A stretch of DNA of 64,000 nt from Simmondsia chinensis (GCA_018398585.1 JAGTTD010000009.1:16001193-16065192); one strand, 5' to 3'. Positions 44,236-57,508 are shown, numbered from the stretch's first letter. The notes: a model not told the origin generated them from the letters alone. A program made the numbers and translations.

Positions 44236-45948
44236 AGAATTCCTACTCCGCTCCCCTAGTTATTAGAAGATCCATCTACGTACAGCTTCCAAGATCCTTC
44301 CGGGGTATCCCATAGTCCGGGGCTTGGCGATGCCAGGTTGGTGAACGAGCATTCTGCTAAGAAGTTCACTAGAGCTTATGCCTTAATCGTGGTCCATGAC
44401 TCGAACAGGATGTCGTACATGGAGAGTTTGACTGCCCAAGACAGCATTCTCCCTGAGCACTCCAGTCGTTGGAGTGATTTCAGTAAGGGCTGGTTGGTCT
44501 GTAGCTGGATAAAATGTGTCTAAAAGTAAGGTTGGAGCTTCCGTGCGGCTATGACGATGGCATAGGTGAGCTTCTTTATGTGGGGGTATTGTGTCTCGGC
44601 ATTCCTCTATATTTGACTTACGAAGTAGATCGGCAGCTGGAGGCTTTCCCTTTTGGATATTAGCACCGCGTTTACCGTGTTTTTTGATGCCAAGACATAG
44701 AGGATTAAATCCTCTCCTTATATAGGTTTTGACATGACCGAGAGCTTAGCCAAGCGTACCTTGAGTTCTTGGAGGGCTTGTTCACAAGTTTCGTCCCAAT
44801 TGAAGACCTCTCTTCTCCGCTGTATATTAAAGAAAGGGAGGGATCGATCCGCTAACCGGCTGATGAATCTATTTAGGGTGGCTAGGAAGCCCGTTAGCTT
44901 CTGGATTTCCCTTGGTGTTTTCGGGGTCTCCATCCTGAGTATGACGTCTATCTTGGTGGGGTTGGCCTCTATCCCTCTTGCGCTCTCAATGAAGCCCAAG
45001 AATTTTCCTTCCGAAAGCATGAACGTACATTTGTCCGGATTAAGATGCATTCCATGAGCCTTAAGCATTTCCAAAGTCTCTTTCAAATCGCCCACGTGAT
45101 CGGAGGCCTCCTTGCTTTTTATGATCATATCATCGATGTACACCTCCAAGTTCTTTCTTATCTGCTGGCGAATGACATGGTTCACCGAGCTCTGGTACGT
45201 GGCTCCGGCATTTTTCAGTCCGAACGGCATCTCTCAGAAACAGTATGTGCCCTCATGGGTGATGAAAGACATTTTCTCCTTGTCTTTCGGGTCCATTGCG
45301 ATTTTATGATATCTGGAGAAAGCACCCAGGAAACTAAACAACGCGTTTCATGCCATAGAGTCAACTAGCTGGTCTATTTTAGGAAGGGGGAACAAGTCCT
45401 TTGGGCAAGCTTTATTTAGGTCGGTGAAGTCCACACTCATTTGCTAGCTTTCGTTCGGCTTCTTCACCAGGACCACATTCGCTGACCAATCTGGGTACAA
45501 CACTTCTCGTATGAAGCTGGCCTTAAGAAGTTTTTGTACTTCTTAACTTATAACCTTGTTCCGTTCAGGGAAAAAGTTGCGCTTTTTTTGTTTCACCGGC
45601 TTCTTTTCGGGCCAACCGTTTAGGTGATGGTTGATGATTCGACTATCTATTCTTGGCATCTCATCCGCAGAATACGCGAAGACCTCCTGGTATTGTCTAA
45701 ACACTTGCTGGATCTGGTCTCTTACGTCTGTGCCTAGCTGTGTCTCAACCTGGACCAACTTCCCCAGTCCTATTTCGAATTTGACGATTTCCTCCAGTCC
45801 TCAAACCATCTTCTCTTCGCTTTTCGTCCCTTGGTCCTCGGGTACGTCTTGGGCGTAGCAACAATTGCGAGCTATTTGCTGACAACCTCTCATGACCATG
45901 ATGCCCCCTTTGTCAGTTTCAAATTTCATGACGACGTGGTAAGTTGAC

Positions 45949-47964
45949 TGATGCAAACTTTGCGTATGCGTTAGCAAGTGCACTAGTCGTACCAAGTAAT
46001 ATAGAAGTGAGTAGAGTATCATTCCCACGAGGATTGTATTGAGTGAATTCCAAAATTAGTAGCTTCAATACTATTTGAAAGACCGAAACATTTAGGATTA
46101 TATATGAAATAAAGTAAAATAAAATAAAAAGAAATAAAAGTTAAAACGAGATTAGAATGTGCTAATTTTTTGTTGGTTTTTATCAGTTTATAAAGTCTAA
46201 GTCATCTGATTTAACCTTAGTTGCATCAATATGCCTTTTTTATTCTCGATATTCAAGTTGTTACTGTGTGTTGATGGTTGAAATCCTAATTTACTAAATA
46301 TTCTCTCTCGAACAACATTTATCACACTCTTTAACATATTAACCCGTCACTCTGGTGCATGAATTTAAATAAGAAAAGAGTTTGTAAAGCTCTATGATTT
46401 TCTTTTTTGAAAACCACGCAAATCGCGTTAATCTCTCTCGAGCATTCGCCCAATTTGTGGTGCTTGTCACCTCAGCAATCATCATAAATCTCCTATCGGA
46501 CTCATTATGAACCATTATAGGCTTTAAACGGTGATCAAGCATTTAAAACTCATGAAGAACAATGATAAACACTTCAACAACTTAATAACATAAACATTGA
46601 ATACTTTGAATTAGAAATAAGCGTATATTACAACTTAGGCTACATCGTAGCCATAGAATAACATAATTAGTTAATGATAAACTTAATATTAAACATTATA
46701 AACACAAAATTCATGAACTTAAGAAATAAAAAAGGATAGAAAGAACTAAAAATAAAAAATTACAAGCCAAACTTTCTTCCTTCCGTCTCCTTTCCTCTTT
46801 CTCGCAGTTTTTCTGTCTTTTCTCACTCAAATCTTGTGATTTTTGTTTTGAAATCTAATGATCAACAATCCTATACCCTTCCCCTATTTATAGTTGTTGA
46901 GATGGAATTAAAAAATTTCAAAAAAATATCAAACTTCATCCTCGTTAGCTGAATGTAGTAGCTGCTGCTGAAGCTACTTTGTTCATCCATTTTTTTAATT
47001 TTTTTCTGAATTCCACCGCCCAAAACCTGCACAAAAGCATCATGTGCATGTTTTATAATGTGTATACAATGAATTTGAGCTAAATTATTGCGTAATATAG
47101 CCGCCCAAAGTGGAGAAAGTAAGCAAGCTGTGCAAAATTTGTCAATTTTCTGCTGCTGCAGCAGTGTTGTTTGTTCATCCATTTTTTTTCATTTCTTCTA
47201 AATTCCACCACCAAAAACTTGCAAAATATGAGTTAAGACATGTTAAATTATGTTTTTAAAATGAATTTGGGTAAAAAGCATAGAGTTTTTACTCCCAAAA
47301 ATCAAGTTGATGCGGATTGCACCACCACCTGCACCCTTGCCGCCCAAATTCTGCAATGGCTGTTCAACTCGATTTTTTTCATTTTTCTTATTACTTTGCA
47401 CCATCCAAAATCAGCTTTAACATCCACTTGAACTTGTTAATGAAGTGTTCAGGAAGTTCTTTCATGTTATTTGTTCATTTTACCACCCAAAATTGCAAGT
47501 TGAAATGGATTGGTTGAGCTTGGTGCATTTTCTCTGTTCTTGCTGTTCATTGCTGATTTTCTTCAAATTTTTGAGCTTAGACCCACCTAAATTCAGATTT
47601 TACATCAACTTTGACATGTTAATTCTTTTTTTAATTAATCCTTGCACTTGATTTGTGCATTTTGGTACCCATTTTTGCAAGTTGAATTGTATTGTGCAGG
47701 AACTTGTTGTGTTCTTGCTTTAGCCATGTTAATTATTGTGTTTTTCCCATTTTTTTTGCTTTGGTTTGTCGTATCTTGCTTTTACTTGTTGGTTTTAATG
47801 ATAAAACCATGCAAGATTTAGCATAAAACGAGTGTTTTTGCAAGAAAATGGCAATATGAGCGAAAAAGAGCAAAATCGACCAAAAGCGATAGAAATTTAA
47901 TGTAAAATATTTAAAATTGTATTAAAATAATATAAAAAAATTATATACTAATTTAGACTTATCA
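45949..47964 (-). repeat. Athila 3' LTR
   Basis: Plus-strand ends TGATGCAAAC...GACTTATCA. It aligns along its length with 55491-57508, with several percent differences by eye. TATAAATA on the minus strand at 46885-46892. Dense short CCACC..AAA blocks (for example GAATTCCACC at about 47010 and 47202) recur within it. Confidence 0.9.
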
Positions 47965-49600
47965 AAGTACCCCCAAACTTAAATCTTGCTCGTCTTCGAG
48001 CAAGGCTAAACATTAAGGCGTAGGATCTCATGCTTTTTAAGAATTTTATCACAAGTTAAAGCAGATACTCCAAATTAGAGAATAATAACTGAGGATCAAA
48101 GTTCAGGGTTCTAAAGACAAAACCATCTTTCCCAAGGAAAAATCTGTCAATTACCTCGGTAATCGAATTCAAAAGTTAGCTAAGCAAATTAAGTTTATCC
48201 GCTCTTTCTAATTTTAAGATATTAAAACAGAATAGAGGACAAAAATTATACCACTCATAACAAGACTTATCAAGTGTGCCCAAAACTAATTATTTTTGCA
48301 ACTTTCTTTTTCGTTGGAGGAATTTATTTACTCAAGTCAATATAAGCATATCAGCAGCGAGAATCAAGCTCCGACTCCTAGGTGATGACTCATAAGTAAG
48401 AGAAGTCACCGCTGAGATGCCTGCATTGTGACCTCCTGAGTATATCTTCAATGAGAATCAAGCTCCGACTCCTGGGTGATGACCCATAAGTAAAAGAAGC
48501 CACCACTGAGACGCCCTCTTAACGGGTAGCACATATCTTATTTATGTGGGATACCGATGCTAGAGATTTTTTTTTTTTCCTTTTCGGCGCTTGGTTCCTT
48601 ATTAGCTTTCTGAGTATCCCTTGTAGCTAGCTTTCAATGCGGCAACTCCCGTTCTAGTTGGCCTAGGGTACCAGGTGTTGAAACACCCCTACGGATCTAC
48701 TTGTTCGAGGTACCAAGGCACGAAACCATCACACCATAGCACATATCCAAATGATAGACGTTTTCAATAGGATAGCGGTGCTTAGTGATTCTCTACCTCA
48801 ATTTTTATTATATTTTTCTTTTATTTAGACTTAGGCATAACTCTTCAAAATCTATTATGTAAATGATACTCTTTATGTAACTTATTTGAAATTTCAGCAT
48901 CTTTTAATCAGAAAGAAAAGTAAAACAGCCATACTAACTAGTGAAGTCAAATACCATAGTTTTATCAAGAGAGTGCCTTAGATTAGATTGTGTTTTGCAG
49001 TTAAAACACAAAAATAATTGATTCTCAGGTTATTCAATTCTAATTAAAGTAAATGAGCTAAAAAGAGTAGAAAAATTGTATAAAAAGCATGATGATAAGT
49101 TCTTTCTTTCTTTCTTTCTTTTTAAATGAAATTTTTTTGAAAGATTAATGATAAAAACTGTAGAAAACAGACAATATTTTTGTTGGCCGACACTATTTGC
49201 ATCCCCATATAAAGGCTCCGAACTCTGGGTGGCACTGAAGCAGACTCTAAAACATAAAACAGGAAAACTTTTTGATTTTTTTTAATTTTTTAATTCAAAA
49301 TTTTTTTAATTATTATTTCATTATACTAATTATTAACATTGCTTTTTCCACCCCCAAACTTTATTTTTTAAAAAAGAAAAAGATAAATTGGGTGAGAGAT
49401 ACTTCCCCGGTTTGAGGATTGCTCTTTTGATAGTCCATGTGGACATCGTGCCATCCCCAAACTTATTTCCAAATACATGCTACACAAAAGATACACAAAC
49501 ATGAGATAAATAGATATAGTGAAAGGAAAAACTGGATAAATAAAGATAGAAACACTTGGGTTGCCTCCCAAGAAACGCTTAGTTTATAGTCGTTAGCTCA
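47965..49600 (-). other. Athila 3' noncoding region with polypurine tract
   Basis: The minus-strand polypurine tract AAGTTTGGGGGTACTT (47965-47980) abuts the 3' LTR. No env-like ORF survives. A segment of about 95 bp (GAGAATCAAGCTCCGACTCC, then GTGATGAC.CATAAGTAA) occurs twice in tandem at about 48359-48525. A (TTTC)n run lies at about 49104-49122. At 49562-49600 the minus strand has GACTATAAACTAAGCGTTTC and GGGAGGCAACCC, the conserved block after Athila pol. Confidence 0.7.
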
Positions 49601-49806
49601 ACTTTCTTAGTGGATTATTCAACATTGTTGAGATGAATGGAAGTTTTTTGCTGCTCGAACTCTCCATCAATGTAAGGTTTCAGTCTTTGCCCATTGACTT
49701 TAAAAGTATCATTTTTCTCATTCTGAATCTCAACCGTGTCATATGGAAAAACACGAGTTACAATAAAGGGTCCTAACCATTGACAGTGCAGCTTTCCTGG
49801 AAAAAG

Positions 49807-50858
49807 TCATAAGTAGGAGTTAAACGGTAGAACTTTCTGTCCCACTACGAATTCTTTGTTCAGAATGTGCTTATCGTGCCATCTTTTGGTTCGGTCTTTG
49901 TAAATTCGAGTATTTTCATAAGCCTCATTTCTGAACTCATCCATCTCATTGATTTGTAGTAACCTCTTTTCGTCTGCAGCTGCTAAATTGAAGTTTAAGT
50001 TTTTTATGGCCCAGTATGCTTTGTGTTCCAATTCAACGGGTAAATGACATGCCTTGCCATAAACCATTCGATATGGCGACATTCTAATAGGTGTTCTGAA
50101 TGCTGTTCTATATGCCCAATGTGCGTCATCTAACTTTTCGACCAATCCTTTCTAGAGGCACTAACTGTTTTTTCAAGAATAACTTTCAATTCCCGGTTTG
50201 AAATTTCCACTTGTCCGCTTGTTTGATGATAGTATGGAGCACCCACACAGTGTGTGACTCCGTACTTACTCAATAAAGCTTTAAGTTGGCAGTCACGAAA
50301 ATGTTTTCCGCCATCACTTATAATTGCTCTAGGAGTTCCAAACCGAGAAAAGATATTTTTTCTAACGAAGTTTACAACAACTCTAGCATCATTGGTTGGA
50401 AAAGCAGCTGCTTCGACCCATTTTGACACATAATCTATAGCAACCAAAATAAATCTGTTAGAAAATGATGAGGGGAAAGGACCCATGAAATCAATTCCCC
50501 AAACGTCAAATAATTCAACAACCAGAATATTGTTTGGGGGCATTTCATGTTTTTTGGAGATGTTACCTGTCTTTTGACATCTATCACATTTACTAACAAA
50601 TTTAAAAGCATCTTTAAAGAGTGTAGGCCAATAAAACCCAGATTGTAAAACCATAGCTGTAGTTTTTGTTCCACCATGATGGCCACCAGTTTCAAGAGAG
50701 TGACAGTGGCGCATAATATTTTCCATTTCTTCCTCAGGTCCACATCTTCTGATAATCCGGTCTACACAATGCCTATACAAGAATGGTTCTTCCCAAAAAT
50801 AATACTTTAAGTCGGCGAAGAACTTCTTCTTTTGTTTATAAGTCATGTCTTCGGGCAA
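49807..50858 (-). pseudogene. Athila integrase
   Basis: The ORF at 50858-50130 has the HHCC zinc-binding region ([20 protein letters not shown]), then the catalytic core with all three acidic residues: [11 protein letters not shown] (D), [10 protein letters not shown] (D) and [12 protein letters not shown] (E). The second ORF (50145-49807) overlaps its end in another frame and carries [18 protein letters not shown] and [20 protein letters not shown], the conserved C-terminal block of gypsy integrases, then WHDKHI and F.VGQKVL. One frameshift near 50140 separates them. This part of pol is the best preserved in the window. Confidence 0.9.
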
Positions 50859-50879
50859 TTCCTGTGCAACCAGATAGTT

Positions 50880-52314
50880 AACAATGTTAGCATATCATGG
50901 ACAATCGGGATTCTCACTTACCATCATAAGACTTTCATCAGGGAATTTTTCGTTGATAGAGGGACCCTTGTCCTCCTGTTCGAGACTTGACAAATGATCT
51001 GCCACAACATTTTTCATACCCTTTTTATCCCGAATTTCTAAATCAAATTCCTAAAGCAAGAGAATCCATCTAATCAGTCTTGATTTTGCATCCTGTTTTG
51101 TAAAAAGGTACTTTACAGCAGAATGATCAGTGTAACAATTACCCTTGAATTAAGCAAGTTGGAATGAAATTTGTCAAATGCAAACACTACAGCTAGTAAT
51201 TCTTTCTCGGTAGTAGCCAGTTAACCTACGCGTCTTTCAAATTTTGCTAGCATAGTAAATTACATAAAATTTTTGCTCCTTCTTTGCCCCAGCACAGCCC
51301 CTACAGCATAGTCACTAGCGTCACACATAAGTTCAAAGTGTAAGGTCCAGTCAGAAGCTACGATTATAGGTGCTGACACTAATTTTCTTTTCAGGGTCTC
51401 AAAAGCATTCATGCAATCCCTATCAAAATTAAAAGGGACATCTTTCATCAGCAAATTGCAAAGAGGCTTAGCGTTCTTAGAGAAGTCCTTAGTAAACCTT
51501 CTGTAGAAACCAGTATGTCCTAAAAAACTTTGAATACCCTTAACATTGGTAGGGGGTGGTAATCATTCTATCACTTCTATTTTTGCTCTATCAACCTCAA
51601 TTCCTCTTCTTGAAATCATATGTCCTAACACTATTCCTTCTTGTACCATAAAATGACATTTCTTCCAATTCAAAACATGATTAGTGTCAGTGTATCTTTT
51701 CAAAACCATAGAGAGGTTAGGCAAACAATCATCGAATGAGGTCCCAAAAACTAAAAAAATCATCCATAAATACTTCAATGAAAGTTTCCACCATATCACT
51801 AAAGATTGCCATCATACATTTTTGAAAGGTCACAGGAGCATTGCATAACCCAAAAGGCATTCTCCTATAGGCAAAGGTACCATAAGGACAAGTGAAAGTG
51901 GACTTTTCCTGATCTTCTGGGGTTATGACAATTTGATTGTATCCTGAATAACCATCAAGAAAACTATAATGCGAATGTCCAGCCAGTTTTCTAACATTTG
52001 ATCAATGAATGGTAAGGGGAAGTGGTCCTTTTGGGTGGCATCATTAAGTTTTCTATAATTTATGCAAACCCTCCACCCGATGACAGTTCTAGTAATGATG
52101 AGTTCATTATTCTCATTTTCTACTACAGTTTTCCCCCCTTTTTTGGAAATACTTGTACTGGGCTAACCCATGGGCTATCGGATATGGGATAAATTATCCC
52201 GGCATCTAATAGTTTGACAACTTCTTTCCTTACCACTTCTTTCATGGTGGGGTTCATCCGCTGCTGAGGTTGTACAGGAGGTTTGAAGCTATCCTCCATG
52301 AGAATTTTGTGCAT
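50880..52314 (-). pseudogene. Athila reverse transcriptase and RNase H
   Basis: 52314-52123 gives the RT opening: MNPTMKEVVRKEVVKLLDAG, then ISDSPWVSPVQVFPKKGG. Later blocks around 51880-51800 correspond to the MPFG-N-AP region (minus strand ahead of 51800). 51799-51563 spans the catalytic MDDF motif, where a run of T residues causes a frameshift, and continues with NWKKCHFMVQEGIVLGHMIS and GIEVDRAKIEVI. 51454-51260 gives the RT/RNase H connection, LMCDASDYAVGAVLGQR. A stop follows, and the RNase H remainder (to about 50900) is broken into pieces. Several nonsense changes make it inactive. Confidence 0.85.
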
Positions 52315-52353
52315 GCATATGGAAGGGCTAATCCCCTTGATATCAGAAAGGGT

Positions 52354-53292
52354 TCATCCGATTGCTGATTTATGCTTTCTTAGAACTCTAAGAAACCTTT
52401 CTTGTTCAATGTTACTCAATGAGGCATAAATAATAATAGGATAAGAGTTAGAATTACCAAGATAGGCATATTTGAGATGTAGTGGCAATGCCTTGAGCTC
52501 AAGAATTGGAGGTTCGTCTTCTTCCATTTTTTGTTGAATTTCGGCTGCTGGAATGTCTTCCACTCGTATTTCGCGGTGAAAATCAAAAGGTTCGCAGCTT
52601 TCCAGGTGTTGGGCACATTCCCTTATCAACTCGTCTTCCGCGTTTATGGTCCCAGATTTTGTTAGACACGCTTCAAGGGCCAAGTTCGGGAATGTGTCCC
52701 TGAATGTCTCAGTGACCAACTCATCTACAATATCAACCTCAAAACAAGAATCCGTGTTAGGTGGAAATTTAATGGCATTAAAGACGATGAAGGTTACATG
52801 TTCATCTTGTACCCTTAGGATTAGCTTTCCTTGTTGTAGGTCTATCAGGGTCTTTCCTGTAGCAAGGAGGGATCGGCCTAAAATAAGAGGTATCTCACGA
52901 TCCTCTAACATGTCAAGTACTATGAAGTCAGCCAGGAAGATGAATTTATCGACCTTCACCAGGACGTCTTCAATTACACCTCTAGGATACTTGATTGATC
53001 TGTCCGCAAGTTGGAGAGATACAGTGGTAGGCTTTACTTCTCCGAGCCCAAGCTTCCGGAAAACAAAGAGAGGCATTAAATTTATACTTGCACCTAAATC
53101 ACATAAAACGTTTTCAAAAGTAATAGAGCCAATGGTGCAAGGTATCGTGAAACTCCCTGGATCTTTTAACTTGGGAGGCAACTTCTTTTGTAGTATGGCA
53201 CTGTATTCTTTAGTAAGTACTACCGTTTCGAACTCTCCCAACTTCCTTTTGTTAGACATAAATTCTTTCATGAATTTTGCATATTTGGGCAT
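52354..53292 (-). pseudogene. Athila protease region, 312-codon open frame
   Basis: The open frame MPKYAKFMKEFMSNKRKLGE continues through KLPPKLKDPGSFTIPC, then the retropepsin region VLCDLGASINLMPLFVFRKL (DLGAS active site) and VSLQLADRSIKYPRGVIEDV, then DFIVLDMLEDREIPLILGRS. The second half is the acidic linker to RT, with KALPLHLKYAYLGN, the family's conserved pre-RT motif, and QERFLRVLRKHKSAIG. It ends at a stop just before the RT opening. It is the longest uninterrupted ORF in the element; the normal product would be a gag-pol polyprotein. Confidence 0.85.
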
Positions 53293-53384
53293 TTATTCTG
53301 ATATGTCAGCAAAAGGGACATTAATGTGTAACTTTTTGAAAATTTTTAAAAATTTAGCAAATTGCTCGTCTGCTTTTGTCTTTC

Positions 53385-54884
53385 TCAGGCGTAAAGGGAA
53401 TGGGACCTTTGGTTTGTAGGGTTGAGGTTCAACCCTTTTTGGTTCATTTTTGTCTTGGATTTTGCCCCTTCCTCATTTTCTGCCTCCTGATTTACATCAG
53501 TAGACATGTCAATTATGGGTTGTTCACTTGGCGTGGTTTTCTCTACTTGAGTTGGTTCTTTCAAAATTTTTCCACTTTGTAATTCTATTGCTTTTACTTG
53601 CTCTCGTGGGTTAATGACAGTGTTACTAGGTAAGGAACCTTGAGATCTATCAAAAAGGTGATTTGAAATTTGCCCAGTTTGGGTCTCAAGGTTTCTAATG
53701 GTCGCTTCTTGATTACGAATCAAAGTTTCTTGATTTCAAAGAGTTGCTTCAGTGTTTTGCATAAACTTACTAAACAATTCCTCTAGATCAGTTTTTCTTT
53801 AGGGGGTTGAAAAGGTTTTTTTGTATCCCTTGATTGTTCCATGAAAAATTTGGATGGTTTCTCCACCCGGGGATTATATGTGTTGGAATAGGGATTAATT
53901 TTTTTGAAAATTTGATACAAAATTGGCTTGTTCATGGGTTGATGGGGCGAAAGGATTTCCTGTTTGGCATTCTATGCTAGGATGATTCCCTGCACAAAAT
54001 TTACATGTTAGTACAAGAGAATTTATGGCATTCACGTTTATGTTCATATGTTTTTCAAGCGTTGCAATGTTAGCAATTAACCTTGTTATTGCATCCGGCT
54101 CGTATATTCCTGCAGGTTTCTTTTGCTCTGTTGTCCTTGCGTTGTTATTGCTAGCCATTACTTCTAACAATTCATATGGATCTTCTGGAGTTTTGAGGTT
54201 CAGTGATCCTCCAGCCGCCGCGTCTACCAACGTTTGAGTGTTAGGTGCCAACTCGTTATAAAAAGTTTGGACTTGCATCCAGACAGGTAAACCATGATGG
54301 GGGCACCTTCTCAAAAGTTCTTTGTAACGTTCCCACACCTCATACAAACACTCCGTATCGTATTGTACAAACGAGGTAATGTAATTCCTCATCTTAGCTG
54401 ATTTGGCTGGTGGAAAATATTTTGCTAGAAAATTTTGAGCCAAATCATCCAAGGTGGTAATGGTTCCTGAGGGTAATGATATTAACCACACTTTGGCTTT
54501 ATCTCTCAGTGAAAACGGAAACAACCTTAAGCAAACGGCATCATCGCTGACACCTTTATGCTTAAATGTATCGCATATCTTTAAAAAGTTAGCGATATGC
54601 AGGTTTGGGTCTTCACTGGGCAGACCGCCAAATTGAACAATTTGTTGAATTATTTGTATAATAGCTGGTTTAATTTCAAAATTGTATGCTCGAATTCGTG
54701 GACGTCGAATGCTAAATGTGCACCCCCCAATAGTAGGTATAGTATAATCTTTGAAGGTCCTTTCATCATCATTTCTAGTATTATAAGCTATGGTTTAAGT
54801 CCTTTTTGTTTTCCTGTTTAGTCGAACTATTTTTTCGATTTCAGGGTCAAAAGGAGTTATTTCTTCTTCAATTAAATTTTGCAT
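53385..54884 (-). pseudogene. Athila gag
   Basis: The ATG at 54884 starts MQNLIEEEITPFDPEIEKIV, matching the family's N-terminus (EE..PFDPEIE), but a stop at about 54795 follows. 54524-53895 is open and carries the capsid core: MFPFSLRDKAKVWLISLPSG, FLAKYFPPAKSAKMRNYI, LYEVWERYKELLRRCPHHGL and FYNELAPNTQTLVDAAAGGS. A CCHC-like knuckle follows (CKFCAGNHPSIEC). 53723-53385 continues with a Gln/Thr-rich linker (NLETQTGQISNHL). Stops between the blocks show decay. Confidence 0.85.
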
Positions 54885-55466
54885 ACAACGTAAAAATAAA
54901 CAACTACAAAGTTAAAGAAAAGGATAACAACAAAGAGAAAAGTATAACACAAAATTTAACAAAGCTAAATTCTAAAGGGAAAATAGGTAATACTAGAGGT
55001 TTTGAAAAATTAGAGATAGCAACCCTAACTTTGAAAATTGATCTAGATGGTAAAATAAAATTAAAATAAAGTCAAAATTAACCAGAAAATATAAAAATGT
55101 AATAATTTAAAATTAAAAAAATACACAAATTTTGGAAAAAGAGAGAGTTAGCAGCCCTAATGTTTTAGAAAACTTAAAAATATAAAACTTTACTTTTGAA
55201 ATACTAACAAAGTGAACTTAATTCAAAAATAAAGCTGAAAATAAAGACACAATATCAGAAAAATAACAGAATAACACAAAACTAAAAATTTTTTTTTTAA
55301 TATACGAATTTTAATTTAATTAATATTTTTAAGAATTACCCTTATAAATAAAATAAAATGAATGAAAATAGATTTACGTTTCAAATTTAAAAAAAATTAC
55401 AAATTATTAATAGGTTCAAATTAGCACCGAAGCTAGTTGGTTCTGATATCACTCAAATAGAGACAA
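54885..55466 (-). other. Athila leader between primer site and gag
   Basis: AT-rich, noncoding, with many near-repeats of AAATAAA and ACAAAACTAAAA. No uORF of note. Confidence 0.6.
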
Positions 55467-55484
55467 TCCCCGGCAACGGTGCCA
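55467..55484 (-). other. tRNA-Asp primer-binding site of the Athila element
   Basis: Minus strand TGGCACCGTTGCCGGGGA, one mismatch from the complement of plant tRNA-Asp. It lies six bases inside the 5' LTR. Confidence 0.9.
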
Positions 55485-55490
55485 AAAACT

Positions 55491-57508
55491 GGATGCAGAC
55501 TTTGCGTATGCTTTAGTAAGTGCACTAGTCACGCCACGTAATATAGAAGTGAGTAGAGTATCATTCCCACGAGGATTGTATTGAGTGAATACCAAAATTA
55601 GTAGCTTCAATACTATTTGAAAGACCGAAATATTTAGGATTTTGACATGAAATAAAGTAAAATAAAATAAAAAGAAATAAAAGTTAAAACAAGATTAGAA
55701 TGTGCTAATTTTTTTGTTGATTTTTATCAGTTTATAAAGTCTAAGGCATCCGATTTCACCTTAGTTGCATCAATACGCCTTTTTTATTCTCAAAATTCAA
55801 GTTGTTACTGTGTGTTGATGGTTGAAAATCCTAATTTACTAAATATGCTCTCTCGAGCAACATTTAGCATACTCTTTAACATATTAACCCGTCACTCTGG
55901 TGCATGAATTTAAATAAGAAAAGTGTTTTTAAAGCTCTATGATTCCTTTTTGAAAACTACACAAATCGCGTTAATCTCTCTCGAGCATTCGCCCAATTTG
56001 TGGTGCTTATCACCTCAGCAATCATCATAAATCTCCTATCAGACACATTATGAATCATTATAGGCTTTAAATAGTGATCAAGCATTTAAAACTCATGAAG
56101 AACAATGATAAACATTTCAACAACTTAATAACATAAACATTGAATACTTTGAATTAGAAATAAGCGTATATTACAACTTAGGTTACATCGTAGCCTTAGA
56201 ATAACAAAATTAGTTCATGATAAACTTAATATTAAACATTATAAACACAAAATTCACAAACTTAGGAAAGAAAAAAGGATAGAAAGAACTAAAAATACAA
56301 AATTACAAACAAAACTACCTTCCTTCCTTCTCTTTTCCTCTTTTTAACAGTTTTATTCTCTTTTCTCACTGAAATTTTGTTAATTTTGTTTTGAAATCTA
56401 ATGATTAGCAATCCCAAACCCCCACCCTATTTATATTATTTGATATGGAAATAAAAAATTGCAAAAAAAAAAAATCAAACTTCATCCTCATTAGCTGAAT
56501 TTTGCAGTTGCTGCTGAAGCTACTTTGTTCATCCATTTTTTTTTGTCCTGAATTCCACCGCCCAAAACCTGCACAAAAGCATCATGTGCATGTTTTATAA
56601 GGTGTATAAAATGAATTTTAGATAAAATATTGCATAATATAGCCGCCCAAAGTGGAGAAAGTAAGCAAGTTGTGCAAAATCTATCAATTTTCTGCAGCTT
56701 CAGCTTCAGCAATGTTGATTGTTCATCCATTTTTTTTCATTTCTTCTGAATTCCACCACCAAAAACTTGAACAATATGAGTTAAAACATGTTAAAGTATG
56801 TTTTTAAAATGAATTTGGGTAAAAATCCTTGAGTTTTTGCTCCCAAAATGGAAGTTGAAGCTGATTGCACCACCACCTGCACCCTTGCCACCCAGATTCT
56901 GCAGTGGCTGTTCAACTCTATTTTTTTCATTTTTTTATTGCTTTTCATCACCCAAAATCAGCTTTAAAATCAACGTGAACATGCTAAGGAAGTGTTCAAG
57001 AAGTTATTTCATGTTATTTGTCCATTTTGCCACCCAAAATTGCAAGTTGAAATGGGTTGGTTGAGCTTGGTGCATTTTCTCTGTTCTTGGGGTTCTTTGC
57101 TGATTTTCTTCAAAATTTTGAGCTTAGACCCACCTAAATTCAGAGTTTACATCAAATTTGACATGTAATGCATTCTTTAATTAATCCTTGCACTTGATTT
57201 GTGCATTTTGTTACCCATTTTTGCAAGTTGAATTGTATTGTGCATGAACTTGTAGTGCTCTTGCTTTAGCCATGTTAATTATTATGTTTAGCCCATTGTT
57301 TGCTTTGGTTTGGTGTATCTTTCTTTTATTTTTTGATTGCAAACGATAAAACCAAGCAAGATTTAGCATAAAATGAATGTTTTTGCAAGAAAATGGCAAT
57401 ATGAGCGAAAAAGAGCAAAATTGAGTAAAAGCGATAAAAATTTGATGTAAAATGTTTAAAAATATATTAAAATAATATAAAAAATTATATACTAATTTAG
57501 ACTTATCA
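55491..57508 (-). repeat. Athila 5' LTR
   Basis: Partner of 45949-47964. Minus strand starts TGATAAGTCTAAATTAG and ends GCATCC next to the primer site (GCATCA in the partner). TATAAATA on the minus strand at 56428-56435. Confidence 0.9.

Larger units (their letters stand above)
42905..45943 (-). mobile_element. Outer gypsy element: RT and RNase H remnant
   Basis: On the minus strand, 46028-45800 reads STYHVVMKFETDKGG and onward (protease-RT linker). 45758-45543 gives the VFAYSADEMPRID and PVKQKKRNFFPERN blocks that open Tat-type RT. 45230-44718 gives MPFGLKNAGATYQ, then VYIDDMIIKS (catalytic YIDD), LNPDKCTFMLSEGKFLGF, RGIEANPTKID and the ETPKTPREIQKLTGFLA connection. 44690-44520 gives the LPIYFVSQ / TQYPHIKKLTYAI connection to RNase H, and about 44300 YVDGSS of the RNase H active site. 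The rest of RNase H resumes at 43370-42922 (FRTSNNEAE, AHQVEVFSSSQV). Integrase and the 3' LTR are missing; the element is truncated at about 42905. It continues on the far side of the Athila insert at 57514. Stops occur throughout. Confidence 0.85.
45949..57508 (-). mobile_element. Athila-like gypsy element, nested insertion
   Basis: The element is 11,560 bp: two LTRs of about 2.02 kb, a tRNA-Asp primer site, and gag, protease, RT, RNase H and integrase in Ty3/gypsy order on the minus strand, then a noncoding stretch of about 1.6 kb where many Athila elements carry an env-like gene. TTGAC (45944-45948) and TTGAT (57509-57513) are the target duplication with one mismatch. It is inserted in the protease-RT linker of the outer gypsy element, whose reading frame is compatible on both sides. 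Stops and frameshifts interrupt gag and pol, so it is not autonomous now. Confidence 0.95.

Noticed and set aside
44734..45368. Two plus-strand ORFs of 107 codons
   Set aside because: Antisense to the gypsy reverse transcriptase with its YIDD motif.
52646..53419. 257-codon plus-strand ORF
   Set aside because: Antisense to the Athila protease frame, which has clear retropepsin motifs; the plus frame has none.
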